Assembly (NCBI GenBank): GCA_942159475.1 | Contig: OW804094.1 | Coordinates: 131,798,755 to 131,862,754 of the forward strand | Reading direction: 5' to 3' | DNA from: Sthenelais limicola | Taxonomy: Eukaryota > Annelida > Polychaeta > Phyllodocida > Sigalionidae | Length of the DNA stretch: 64,000 nucleotides | Shown here: one piece after another, positions 26,501 through 38,830 of the stretch | Numbering within the stretch: the stretch's first letter is position 1 | Layout of the letters: each line of letters starts with the position of its first letter | Made by a program: the position numbers and the translations under genes | Notes under the pieces: model-generated | Seen by the model: only the letters and a program-made list of their open reading frames with translations | The model's database searches: none | Told to the model about the DNA's origin: nothing

Positions 26501-29500
26501 AATACTGAAATAACTCATGAAACACTTTTAAATGATACAAAAAATATTTAAAAAAACAACTAAAATATACCAATGCCATTGTGTCGCATTTGCCCACGTC
26601 CATCCTCTTCAAATAGTAGTTACGGTTTACTCAAAATTACATTTACACCCCCACCCCCAGTTCTATTTAATTAAATCACTTTTTGTAAGTTTTTCCACTT
26701 CAAACAATATCGATTAACTCTAACTTCAGCTTCTCTGGGCTATTAAGCTACTTCTACTCTAAGCTATTACTTTCTGTGTGTATACTACTATGTGCCAAGA
26801 GTGTCTACGTGAATGACATATTGATATTTCTGAGTAGAAAACGATTTATCTTAGCACAGGTGTTCCGGAATCTAAAGTCTAGACACAACAAATATGAATC
26901 GCACAGTTGTCTTGGCACTAGATTAACCCGTTAGTATCAGCAGACATAGGTTAGTATGTGACTCCTGTCATGCACCTCCTCGTCGGGTGGGAGTCCGGAG
27001 GGGGTAGGGTGGGGGTGGCTTCTTAGAAGGATCCAACCCACACATAAAAGGCTACTGTTGTTAGTATTTGATCTTTCCCGATCCTGAGGTCGATAGTTCA
27101 CACAAAGGCATGGCTTGTGCATTAGCATTCTTTAGGAAAGGGTCCCTTTATTAATCCTATCATCAATCATATCATTTTAATGGTTGTTTCTTGGTTCTTT
27201 TAATCATGAATATACATCACATTCCTTCATGCATAATTAAAATAAGGTACCTCTCACTTGAATCTGTTTGATATAAATAAGATATGTGAGGCACGTTAGT
27301 GCCATGGCATCGTCGCCCTATAAGATAGGATTGAAATGTGTAAACCTATCAACAAGACTAAAAATGGACATTGATCCTACAGATTAAAATGTTAATCCTA
27401 GATATCAAAATGTGTATCCTACCTCAGATCCCAGAATGAAAGAGAGATTCTACTGATTAAAATGATAATCAAGGTTTAATAGCTGTATCCTATCTTCCCT
27501 TTAGGGTCCTTAGAGTAAGGAGGGTCTCACTGTCCGCGATTTTACATCTTGTTCATGATCTCAAATTTGACGTCGTGGAGTGCTTGCTCTGTGTTGAAGA
27601 TCACAGATAATTAGCGACCTGTGAAAAAGCGTTTTATGGCAAGATCACGCCTTATCTTTCCACTTTTTATTAGTTAAAGGGGCACACAAGACCGTTAAAG
27701 GGGCACACAAGGCCCCCGGTGACATGGTTGTCAATGTAGTTAAATTGTGATAAAACTCGATGACAGAGGTCAAATGATGGGGCAATGGGTGCACCGCTTC
27801 CTGATGTGATGGGGGTCAAACGTCGCATGTCCTTATCTTATGGCAATGCTATCGAGGAGTTTATGCATTAAAATATACGTTGGAGGCAAATGTAAATAGT
27901 TGGGAAAACAAACAGTCTCTCGCATTCTCTGTAGCCATTCAGGATGCATGTACAGCCTACGTGGTGGGTTGCATGAGCCATTTCAGCTCTGGGAATTATT
28001 TCTTTTTGTGGTGTGAATAAGGGTGGGCCAGATTACAATACCTTTTATTAGATTGGTTCTACTACTAGTCTAGAATAAGATTTATTTTCCTTTTGATACT
28101 GTAAACTACTGTACTTGCACTTCTTATACTCTGTGCTCCTAGCTAATACACGGTGGCCCCAATAACGTGACACAAATGTGATATGAATGATTTTTTTTAA
28201 CAATAGATTGTGGCTGTTGAAAATGGAAGAGGGATAGGAGGATGTGCATCACCTCGTACATACGATATGATATAAATTCAAATGTATAAATGTTCTACCT
28301 TTTTCCATCGAGAAGAGTGCTTGAGAAAGCCCTTTTGTACACTCACTCAAATCTGAGATTGGGACTTGTCCAAATGTGAGTCATTAATATCGTAATGTCC
28401 TTGATAGGTAGATGAGAACTAAATGGATGAATGTATTCTGTGCTTGGGAATATTACGTGCATTTCTTAGACCTTTACTACATCAGTGAAAGACATATACC
28501 ACGTGTTGCACATTTTATATCTCTTCTGACACACCAGACGTTTGTTGGAATGTAAGACAAACACACTAGCAAACTCTATCAACACCCAAAAGAAGTAAAA
28601 CATATAGTATGGAATATTATAGGACTGGGATTGTCGATGACAGTACCACAACAATCAAGCAGCTGTAACTATCAGATTCCCCTTTTACGTATTATGAGAG
28701 TAAATGAGAATTCTGTTTTTAAAAAAAATAAAAGAAAAAAGAAAGTAACAATGAATTGACATGTTCTCATGTCGAAAAGAGAAAGAGAAAGCTCTCTGTT
28801 CCTGAATTTGTTTCAGTGGACTCTGGAGCCCTTAACGGATCCCTTTATTGATTTTCTCCTTGTTTTTATCTCGTATGTTACCGACTTCCTTGTGGTAAGG
28901 AGAGGCCAGGGGAATTAGATACCATGTACTAGAACTCGGATCAATCGGTAATCGCCGGAAGTTTTTGGATAAGGTGAAATTGAAGTGTATTAGCCAACAG
29001 AGACTCTTTATCATAGTACGTGGTCTTGGAGGTGTATTTGTCTAAAACAGTAAAAGTGATTCACCACGTAGATTTAACTCTCTATTGTTATATGTATGTA
29101 TGTGCCAGACAGCATAGGACCATAAATTCTAAGCCATTAGTCTGTGGAGAAGCTTAGAGAGGAGTATGTGAGTGAGAGTGAGTGCAGAATGGTACACCCC
29201 TTCCTCTCTATGTCCTGGCTTGTCACTTTGGCGACGTCAGTGAGTTGGTGGACCAACATCATATGCACATAGGCACATCTCAGCTGAACATGGACCACGT
29301 GTGTTCCGCCCATGACAATATGTATTAGTACTTGGTACTTGCAGAGTGGAACCTGTGTCTTGATGAGTGAAGATATTTCACTTAGTGTCTTGATTTCCTT
29401 AGCCTAACCAAGATTAAGACACAACACCCGTTCTACACAACAGGAGAACAAATGCCCTGGGCTAGTAAAGTGGATAGGACTCTATCAGACAGTTATCTTG

Positions 29501-31843
29501 GGGATAAATTTCTCTCTTACCGATAAAGTAAATACTGTTGATCGAGTTGGATACTAGGGTGGATACTCGAATCGCAGAGCAAAGAAAACTATAGATAGAT
29601 GGGGAACGAAAATGGGTAAGTCTTGTTCTTTGAGTATACATGAAGAAACGTCTTACAGTTGGAAGCTTTATTGTAATTCATTAATTGCCTTATAATCAGT
29701 AAAAACTGGAATACGTTTCAGTTGGCAGCATGATACACCATGAGCACATATATGCTGAACCTTTCAGAGTCATTGAATCATTGATCTGATTTCGCTGATC
29801 AACACTTGGATATAGGCTTACGGTGTGATAGGGAACTCTGTTTGATTAATTGCTCTGGCATGACCTTTTTGTGAACTTGACAGTGTCCGTCTGGTAAAAA
29901 CGCAGGTGGGCGAGACTACTATTACAAATCTGCATTAACAGTTAACTTAGATAAGAATGCTTGTCTATTGTCACCTGCGCATTGGGCAACATTATTTACA
30001 GTCCTCACCTCCATTCACCCATATGAGTCAACTCGCCCACTCTGTCTATCCTGAACGCCTATTGTATGTATAAGGTATGATGATAGGCGTTTAATGTGGG
30101 AGAACCTGTTGCTGGGAGGCTGATCCTTCCTTCGGCTTCTGCTTCTAGGTTCATCGCAGTGGGTGCACTTGGATCATGTTGGATTCCAACGACCACCTGC
30201 TAACTATTATTTGGACCAAATGGTTTACGTGCACAGTCTTATTTGTTTATCAATATACAGTTAATAATTTATAGACGATGGTAGCATAAACAGCTTATGT
30301 TTGTAGTTTCTGTCAAGGTATTCCGTCTGTTTGAACAACGAGATTATAATCTCGTTGGTTTGAACAAAAAGACCATTCATTGCTTCAGTTGGATTTGTGG
30401 TACCGTTATACTTATAGGGAGAGATTCTTGAGAAAAAGCGTCAACCCCGGATGGCACTTTGAAACAACAGTCTGTATACATGTGCGCTCTTAGTCTTACT
30501 AGTCTTAGCTGCTCATGATAAGTTCTATGCCTAGATATCGTTCGATATCGAATTTTCATCTTGGAAATCAGTCACTTTGCTGTAGCCACACTGACTACCA
30601 TATATGATTATTATTTCATGAGGAAAATGAGCACATGTATATAATGTATGCCAAATTTGTCAATCAGTTTTTCGATGATTTGGCGTTCTAAGTCTGTATT
30701 TATGTAGGATAACTATATGAATTATTCATTTTCCATAAAATTGTAAGTATCCCATGAAGATATGCAGTTCAGTTTACCGGGTTCGGTTTACAATGTAGAA
30801 GCGCCCAATACAGGTGTCGGAACGAACTCCATTTTAGCAGATAGTCCAACCCATTGGTGCGTCCTCAAATGAACTCACAACACAGTGGGGTTCAAGTACT
30901 TCTAACAGGAACCTTGTCTTACATTGTTGCTTTTGTGTTTTGGCACCTACACTGGAGACGAATGCTGGTTTCCTAAACATTGATTCCACATATGGTGTGA
31001 GGGGATTATTTGTCTTAAAAATATTTCTGGCAAACACTTTAAAGTTACTCATTTTATTTATCGTATTAATCCATCTTGAGAAACCCCAACCCGGATACGA
31101 CTACTGCGCATATCTTTATTCATAATGTATTCTTTGTGTAAATCTTACTCTAAATTGTATCGATGCGGGTGTAGCTGGGTGTGTTCTTTAAAGTATTAAG
31201 GGTTCATGAAATCTCCCAACCACATCCCGACCGCAGTTAAGGCCAGACAGGTTTTTGCGGTGCGAATGTCTGGACAATAGAGAGGAATCGTCCCACAGGA
31301 ATTCTATTCAAACTGGAAGAATGTGAAATTATATACAGGAGAGTGCACTTACTGTGATTACACCCTGTCCCAACCTATTGCCTCACTTTTCCACATTATC
31401 AATGGCGTCATCTGACTTGGTTGTCATCCGTGCACATCTTCTTCATTTTCTGCATGAAAGATGTCTTTCAATTATTTTGGAAGCATGGCTTATTATTACT
31501 TATATAATTGCATTTATTTTGGAAGCATGACTTATATAGTTGTGAGACTGAAGCCATGTGTATAGGTTAATAGTAAGTAACAGTAATGTATGAGCGCTTT
31601 GTTTCCATTGTGTCTAAATAAATGGATTAGCAGGCGTACTAGTGGTTGGAAGTATTGGCCGAAGTTTGAATCTGGATCTATTACGGTATGTTTTAAAGTA
31701 ACCCAATATGTTAAGAGTAGGGATGCCATTATGGGTATTACATAACGAATGAATAGGAATGACATCTCTACAAAGGTTACCTTAGATGGGAATTTTCCAT
31801 GTATCCTGCTCTCCATCAGATAAAGATGAATGCAATGTAGAAG
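23564..31843. other. Gene-poor stretch upstream of RhoBTB
   Basis: No coding exon is recognised. Small repeats are a 14-bp unit AGTTAATCTACTGG repeated at 26163-26191, GTTAAAGGGGCACACAAG repeated near 27673 and 27695, a 25-bp unit at 27373 and 27446 (21 of 25 alike), and a 9-bp inverted pair AACGCCTAT/ATAGGCGTT at 30054-30091. The segment 29100-29612 ends in a donor-like ATGGGTAAGTC and could be a 5' non-coding exon of RhoBTB. That is only a suggestion. Confidence 0.5.
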
Positions 31844-31981
31844 CAGTTAGGTCCAGACACCCACATTCCTCGATTCCACATCCAACGATAAGCTTAACCG
31901 CAAGGCTAAGATCGACTAAGGCTAAAGTGTTAATGACTCCCTGAAACTTAGGTGACCACAACTGCCTTCTGAACCTGACTG
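31844..31981. repeat. Dispersed repeat family B, copy 1
   Basis: A 138-bp segment nearly identical to 58840-58973 in the same orientation. It differs by a 4-base insertion (ATCG at about 31910) and a few substitutions. The flanks diverge sharply on both sides, as expected for a discrete mobile unit. The minus-strand frame is open in both copies and gives related peptides, but no family is recognised. Confidence 0.88.
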
Positions 31982-32898
31982 GAAGGTTTACCTTAGTGAT
32001 CCACATAGTCTGATCATTTTTAGTGGGACAATTTGAGAAATTAATTCTATTTCACATCTGAGGATTCACGTAGTATAAGACAAGGTGAAGTTTTGCTAGA
32101 TGTCCTATTCTGAATTGTGATCCAAATGCGGTCCTATACAAATAAGCCAATGTCGGTTTTCATACCTATTCCAATTGGTAATGATAAAGAGAATTAATCG
32201 CTGAATAGGAAATTACTTTTGGATCGAATCATGAAACATGTTCCTCTGGCACCGTGTTGCTTGCCACCCCATATACCTAAAGGGGAGGAAAACATGGGCG
32301 TATTCACTATTTCACATTGCCGGAGACCGACCTCATGCAGTGCCGTGTTGGTGAAAGAGAATCATGTTGGAAAATTAGTATATTCATCATAGGCCTTATT
32401 GATAAAACGGATGACAGCTTATTTTCGTTATCGATTTCTGGGTCATATCTGCCTGTGATGCAGAGAGAGCTTTGGAAGAGTTCTTATTTCCAGGCTCATG
32501 TTTCTGCCAGATGAAATGAATGAACATACATGTGTGCTTTGACGTCTGCCATATATCTGGCAGAACAATAGCTGGTTTTGAAGGATGTTTCAGCTCCTAT
32601 GTGTTGACTATTTTAGGCAGTAGCTGTGTTGAGCTGGTTTGAGTTATTAGTTACAGTTTTCGATCGATATATGATTAGGAACCGCTGTTCGGAGCCCCCA
32701 ACTTGATCTACTTAATGCTCCTCAAATCTGCACCCTAAAAATCTACAACATATCGATTTAACTAGAGTTTACATGCTTTTTACGAGGAAAGCTTTTCGTC
32801 CCCAAGCATCATAATTCATATTTGTTTAAGAACGGGGATAAAGCTGCTGTTGCCATCATGCTTTAGTAATTACCATTCCATCATCTTTTGTCTTGTAG

Positions 32899-32956
32899 GA
32901 AGCAGCGTCTTTATGGCTGCGGCCCCACGTCGCAAGCATCACAACCCCACGCTGCG
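32899..32956 (+). promoter_or_regulatory. RhoBTB 5' leader behind a probable splice acceptor, with out-of-frame ATG
   Basis: A pyrimidine-rich tract ending TTTTGTCTTGTAG (AG at 32897-32898) looks like a real 3' splice site, which implies an upstream non-coding exon. The 58-base leader contains an ATG at 32913, two bases out of phase with the main start. It opens a frame ending at 33098 and so overlaps the coding start at 32957. The main ATG has the better context (G at -3 and +4). Confidence 0.55.
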
Positions 32957-35900
32957 ATGGAAAACATTACCTATCTTGATCCCGTCCGCCAGGACCTACA
33001 CATCGTCAAATGTGTCGTTGTTGGAGACAGCGGTGTCGGGAAAACACGGATGGTCTGTTCCCGCGCTTGCGGTACGGAATACAGCCTCCAGCAACTGACC
33101 CAGACTCACGTCCCCACTGTCTGGGCCATCGACCATTACAGGAAAGACAAACATGTATGTAAATGTCTGCATGTTATATGTCTTAATATCGTATATGAAT
33201 TATTTTAATATTAACAGCATAGTGTGATGAGGTTTATTTTTCGCCTAACTGTAATTCTTATCCTTCCTCCTCCACTCCTCTTGTAGCTCCGTTGTTCCCT
33301 CTCCTTCCTTTTCCAGTCCCCTTTCTCTGTCCCACCCATCCTCCCTAGGTATGCCCTCTATTCCGCAATGAGTTATTCCATACTAGTATGTAGAAACTGG
33401 TTGCGGAGTATAGGGCCTGCCTAGGGAGGATGCCCCCCCCCCCTAAACCCTCATCCTCGGCCTCCTAATAGGAAAAGTAGATTTTATTTTCAGTTGAAAG
33501 TCAATGAATATATAAATGAAAAATGAGAAATAATTATAAACGTAAATAAATATATAATTATTAAAATTTAAATGTAACATCATAATATATTATACTTTAA
33601 AAAGGCCTTAAACTTGAAATACATCTATACATCTGAACTGTACTTGTAAACCGAGTCGCTATAATGCGATGGTGATCATGTTATTCAGTTCTCTCTTCCC
33701 TCAGGGAATCTTATACTTATCACACATTTGTTTGTCGCCAGGTGTTGCTTCAGTCTTGGACTACCATAGATAACGTACCAAGCGTTTCTCTACGTCTATG
33801 GGACACCTTTGGTTATCACGACAAAGATAGACGGTTCGCATATGGACGGTGAGTTAATCCGAATTATGTTTTGAAGCGCATACACTGCCAGTCATAGAAG
33901 AATGTGTTTCATTGACCGGATTTCTTTTAACTAACTATTAATTCCCTATTCGTAGATTTTTGTATCACAATTTTTTTAATACAATCATTGAATTTAATAT
34001 TAGACGCCATTAACTTGTAAACTATAGTTCCGCTAGATATCAAAAATACATTTTGAATATTTTTTTTTTTAAAATATGTCAAAATCACATGAAATGTATC
34101 CCGACCATCAACATCTCCAAAATATACTTACAGACCCTCACTTAGCTATTTTATATCCCTGCTATAGTAACTGCGCCAATCGATATTAATACCGTTTGGT
34201 GAAATGTATTCAACTCTCATAAAAACGTTTTTACATTTTGATTTGGCAGAGCTGATGTTGTCTTGGCATGCTTCTCTGTCGTCCGTCCCCGCACTCTACA
34301 AAACATCGTGAACCATTGGTGGCCCGAGATCCAACGCTCCTGTCCAGGAGTGCCCATTATTCTCTGTGGTTGTCAAGCTGACCTCCGTTATATGTATATG
34401 GACGAAGACTTCAAGAAACTCGACAAGGGTCCCTTTTTCAGGTATAACAGAAACCCTTTTCTCGAAGAAGAAGAAAAAAAGAGAAACTATTTTCGAAGTA
34501 TTTTTGTGTTTTGGCCACGGGCCTATTTCCCTCTAAATTTACGGGTATAACTATTTTCTTCAATAAAACTTAAAAGAAGAACATTCTGTCATTACCATTT
34601 TACCATGTTGCTATTTGACAAGGGGCCATAGAAATTGAAGTGCGTCTTCCAATTGGACACCGATGTGTCAGAATTGACAAGGAATAATCAAATGTTATTA
34701 AATCACAAACCAATCGATTTTAAACTACTGACCCTGCCAATGATTTATCCTCATTCTTTTTTTCTTTTTTTTGAAACGGAGACGGGTTCCTTACGCCATT
34801 CTTTTTTATTTGTAAAATGCTATAATATCAGCGAAGTATTACTAGTACATTATTTTATGTTTCTATTTATCAGGACACGTAAGTCCCGGATTTTACTTTT
34901 TATTAGCTGTAGTAATCGATATAACTACTAACTGGTCTTGGAAGAAAGACATATTTCTGATTAACCTGACGGTTTTCTTTTGCCCCTCTTATCCTTAGGG
35001 AGATCCGGGAGTCTGATATTGTGACTCCGGAAATGGGTCGAGCAGTTGCCAAAGAGATTGATGCTGCTTATTATGAGACCAGTGTTCTGGAACAATACGG
35101 CATCGATGATGTATTTACCAATGTCATCAGAGTAGCCCTCATAAACAAGAGAGAGAAGCACTTTTGGAATATCCTTGGCAATTTGAAGCGAATCTCCAGG
35201 CCGCTGTGTCAGGAGCCGTTCTTGCCCCCCAAACCTAAGCCACCAAGTTTCAAGGTCCCCAAGCCCGACCTTGAAAATGACCTGGACTCTCTTCTCGAAA
35301 ATCAAGCCTTCTGTGATGTCATATTTGTGGCTCGTGGAGTCTGTATCCAGGTGAGTGGTTTTATATGGCACAAAATATAACGATTATGCCCCGTATACTA
35401 GATTCCCTAACTAATAAATGTGGTTGATATTCAACCTTATTACTTCCCATTTTAGCTACCTCTTGTATGTTTTTGAAAATATTATTTGGTCTTCTTGTGT
35501 CACCTTTTCAACTGATCAAGTGGTAAATCCTCGAAATGTGTATTTAATTGCTATCTTCCTGTTTTCCAGGCCCACAAAGTCTGTCTCATCGCTGCATCCT
35601 CCATTTTTGAGGAGCTCTTTCTATCTGACCTATCTAGTCCGCCCACGGATATTCCCAACTCCACCTCATCTTCGCGTCTAAACAGATCCAACAGTGTCAA
35701 TGGCAATGCCAACGGCGCAGGCAAAGTGGACAATGCCAATGTCCTCAAAGACAATGCAAAACAGTCAGACACTACCAAACTTCTAGATTTCGAAGAAGTC
35801 GAAACCTCTAGTGGAGACAATGAAGATGTCCAGCGGGATCCTGGATGCTTTCCCCAGATGACATTGAACCATCCAGCGTTCCGGACACTGCAGCTTCAAT

Positions 35901-38830
35901 ACTGCGAAGACGTGTACAACCCCGGCGCCAGAACTTTACAGACTGTGGTCACACTCAATGAGGAGATTACACCGGCAGCATTTGAATACATCCTTACGTT
36001 TCTCTACACGGGCAAAGCGCCCCAGAATAACGACTGCTTGCAGGAAATACGCCGAGCAGCCTTCCTTCTGGGCCTTCACGACCTGGTTTTGATGATTACT
36101 AACTTACTCAATAACGAGGGCTATCTGAACAAGGATTTGCAGGAACGGTTCTTGGAACAGCGACTTGAGCGACTCCGAGAATTCACTATTAAGAGATCGG
36201 TTTTATCAGGTTGGTTGTCATAAAATAGTCAATATCATTCAGATTTTTTGGAATATTAATTGATTCATGATTACAAATGCCAATGATAGATAGGTTGATT
36301 GATTTATTGATGTAATTTCCTCTGATAAAACAACTTCAGATTAACAAGGTCATTGTCAATGTCCAAATGAACATATTATCTAGTACATGAAGCCAAGTGC
36401 TATACGTACATATATATTTAAATTACTATGCACATTACAATCAACGAAAAGTTGACGTAAAAAGGTATAAAATTAAAAGGTGTATTTCGATCCGATCAGT
36501 GAGAATATCCGCAAGGGTCTACTGATATATAATAACAAAATAACTAAATTAAATACGTGCACAATTGATATAAAAAAAACTACCAACTTTGTTTCCAGAT
36601 GTCACCTTCCAAGTTGATGACGGTTTTGTGCCAGCTCACAAGGCCTTACTCACCGCCAGATGTGACGTCATGTTGGGCATGTTCAGCTACAACTTTAGGG
36701 AAAGTTCAGCTAAAGTTGTAAGTAGCAATTTTTTATTTGAGTGAGTAATACATATATATCACGAAAGAAGGGTTCTGGTGGATGTTGTTATGGGTTTATT
36801 AAACAATGAGTCTAGTTCAACATAAATTTGCGACCATTTCTGATTTGTTCTATAGGTTATACATGTGTTAAAACATTTATCTACGAGAAGCAAAACAAAG
36901 GGAAGAATACAATTAATCCTACAAACAGTTCACATCCTGCGGAAAATACTATCACCACAGTACATTTTTTAAAAAAAATACGTTCCATGTCTAGCTCCTT
37001 TGGTCATAGGATTGCCGCATGTCTTCAAGGTGTAATAAAAAGCAAGAACGAAAAATTTCAATGATGATAACAATTAAATGATTCATTTTTTTGCATTATT
37101 CAATATTTACCTTTAACTACTATTTTCTGTATCTAATTAATCTAGATCCACTTTCCCGGAGTGACTCACGACACATTCGTGGCTCTCAAGGATTACCTGT
37201 ACACGGGAATGTGCCCAGAGAAAATGGATGTTGATTGTATTGAGCTTATTGAACTGGCCAACAGACTGTGTCTGCCGCGGCTACTGGCGCTGACGGAACA
37301 ACATGTGGCGCTAGAGCTATCCTCGGCCAACGACACCACAATCACTGAAGATTTGCTTGACGATGTCATCCTGCTTCTAGAGCCTGCTCAGGTACTTACC
37401 ACCCACTTTGTAGAGGCGGCATGAATCGTATTCAATGATAATAATGATAATAATTTACTTTATAATCCATAAAATCCACAATTACGTCGACCTAAAACGG
37501 AGCACAGAGTTAAATAGTTTTTAATTTCTCTAAAGAAATAAGTCTTCAATTCACGTTTAAATTAAGCAAGAGAGGGAACATTGCCGATTTGGAATACTGT
37601 TCCAAAGTCTTGGACCAGCAACGCTACGTCTGGGCTTGAATCAGAGATGATTTAGTAAAAGGCACATTTAATAAAAGAAAATCCTGAAATAGAAGCCTAG
37701 GATTCACTTAACTTATCTGTAGCTTCTAAATAAAAGGAGTCTTGACTGCAGGCTTGCTTTATTTATTGTTGAAAATATCCTAAGAATGTTGGGCATAAAT
37801 CCACGTATTCACACCCAACACCCAACTTTCATTCGACGAACCGAGCTGCATGTTACCCTCAGTTTTTAGACTCGTTGTTTAAGGGATATTTATGAATATT
37901 TCGTTGCATATACTATATAATATCCAATTTAGCCAATGTTTGTACATACTTAAGTAGAAAGCTGTGATAAAATAATTAAATATTGTGCCTTTTGAATCGA
38001 ATTCTGGAAGCCTATTACTAGTCTTTTGCTTATTCAGGAAAAGCTATAAAATTATAAATAAATATTCATCATCTCATCTGAAATAAATCCAGGTCGATGC
38101 AATGGGATGCAAATCTCTGAACATGCAATGACATGTGAATTCTATATGATTTTGGGTCACTTATTTCCATCCATTTATGTATTACAGTTGCATAATGCTA
38201 ACCAGCTTGCCGAATGGTGCCTCTGGTACCTCTCTGTCAACTATCAGACCGTCTACAAGAATCGCTCCAAACTGCTTCAGACTCTGAAACCGGAAAATCA
38301 AATCTACCTAGCTAAGCGTCGTTGGCCTCCAGTTTGGTATGGTTCTTTAAAAAAATCTCAATATTATATAAATAAATTTTGATAAATATTATATATAGTG
38401 TACGTCTATCGTCGTTGCTCTCTCGCTAAAAAGAATTCTTTATATTTATTGTTAATTACAAAGTATATATATACAAGATTTAAAATACAATACCATAAAA
38501 TACAATACCATAGAATACAATACCATAAAATACCAAAATATAAACATATCAAAGGAACTGGATACTGACAATTGGTTTCTCCATGATCTTAACAATAAGA
38601 TATCTTTATTCCAACTGTTGCCAACTTTTTTCGACAGGTACCTAAAGGAGTTGGACTACTATGAAAAATGTCTGGTCGATATTCAGCGGGAAAAGAGCAC
38701 ACGATTGAATGTACGTCGAGGTAGTGACGATACAGACCGTGGCTGCCTGGGATTCTGCGGAAGGACTCGTCGCAAATTCCTCAAATGTGACAGCCCACCT
38801 ATCCAACACAAGTCATCCCTTCAACCTTGA
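32957..38830 (+). CDS. RHOBTB: RhoBTB: atypical Rho GTPase with two BTB domains, complete
   Basis: Coding exons: 32957-33154, 33742-33848, 34250-34441, 34999-35350, 35570-36209, 36599-36717, 37146-37391, 38188-38336, 38638-38830 (TGA at 38828). Phases close to give 731 residues, near the 700-730 of vertebrate RHOBTB1/2. Residues 16-215 are the GTPase domain: P-loop GDSGVGKT (23-30), THVPTVWA as switch I, WDTFG...KDRRFAYGR in place of the usual DTAGQE, and GCQADLRY in place of NKxD, as is typical of this family. A proline-rich hinge follows (239-255). BTB1 starts near 262 and is split by a polar Asn/Ser/Asp-rich insert (about 304-403) before its FLYTGKAP end. BTB2 begins [18 protein letters not shown] (497) and ends LYTGMCP. 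The C-terminal helical region holds [11 protein letters not shown]. Family members act as CUL3 ubiquitin-ligase adaptors rather than GTP switches; that role is inferred from the family. The exon 5 donor, GTTGGT, is weak, but phase requires it. Confidence 0.97.
33337..33432. repeat. Imperfect inverted repeat in RhoBTB intron 1
   Basis: The left arm starts CATCCTCCCTAGG (33337) and ends near TTCCGCAA (33361-33368). The right arm runs from TTGCGGAGTATAGGG (33401) to CCTAGGGAGGATG (33432). The outer 13 bases are perfectly complementary and the inner part has mismatches. This gives a MITE-like unit of about 96 bp. Confidence 0.75.
38482..38535. repeat. 15-bp tandem repeat
   Basis: Three copies plus a partial copy of AAAATACAATACCAT, one with a single A-to-G change, inside RhoBTB intron 8. 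Confidence 0.9.

Larger units (their letters stand above)
33155..38637 (+). other. RhoBTB introns
   Basis: There are eight introns: 33155-33741, 33849-34249, 34442-34998, 35351-35569, 36210-36598, 36718-37145, 37392-38187 and 38337-38637. Intron 1 carries an imperfect inverted repeat (33337-33432). Intron 8 carries a 15-bp tandem repeat (38482-38535). The others hold AT-rich sequence with no further gene that I can see. Confidence 0.9.

Noticed and set aside
32913..33098. The MAAAPRRKHH frame as the true RhoBTB N-terminus
   Set aside because: It is out of phase with the GTPase domain and stops before any conserved motif. It is kept only as an upstream frame.
34961..35371. Minus-strand frame of 136 codons
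   Set aside because: It is antisense to RhoBTB exon 4, so a shadow frame.
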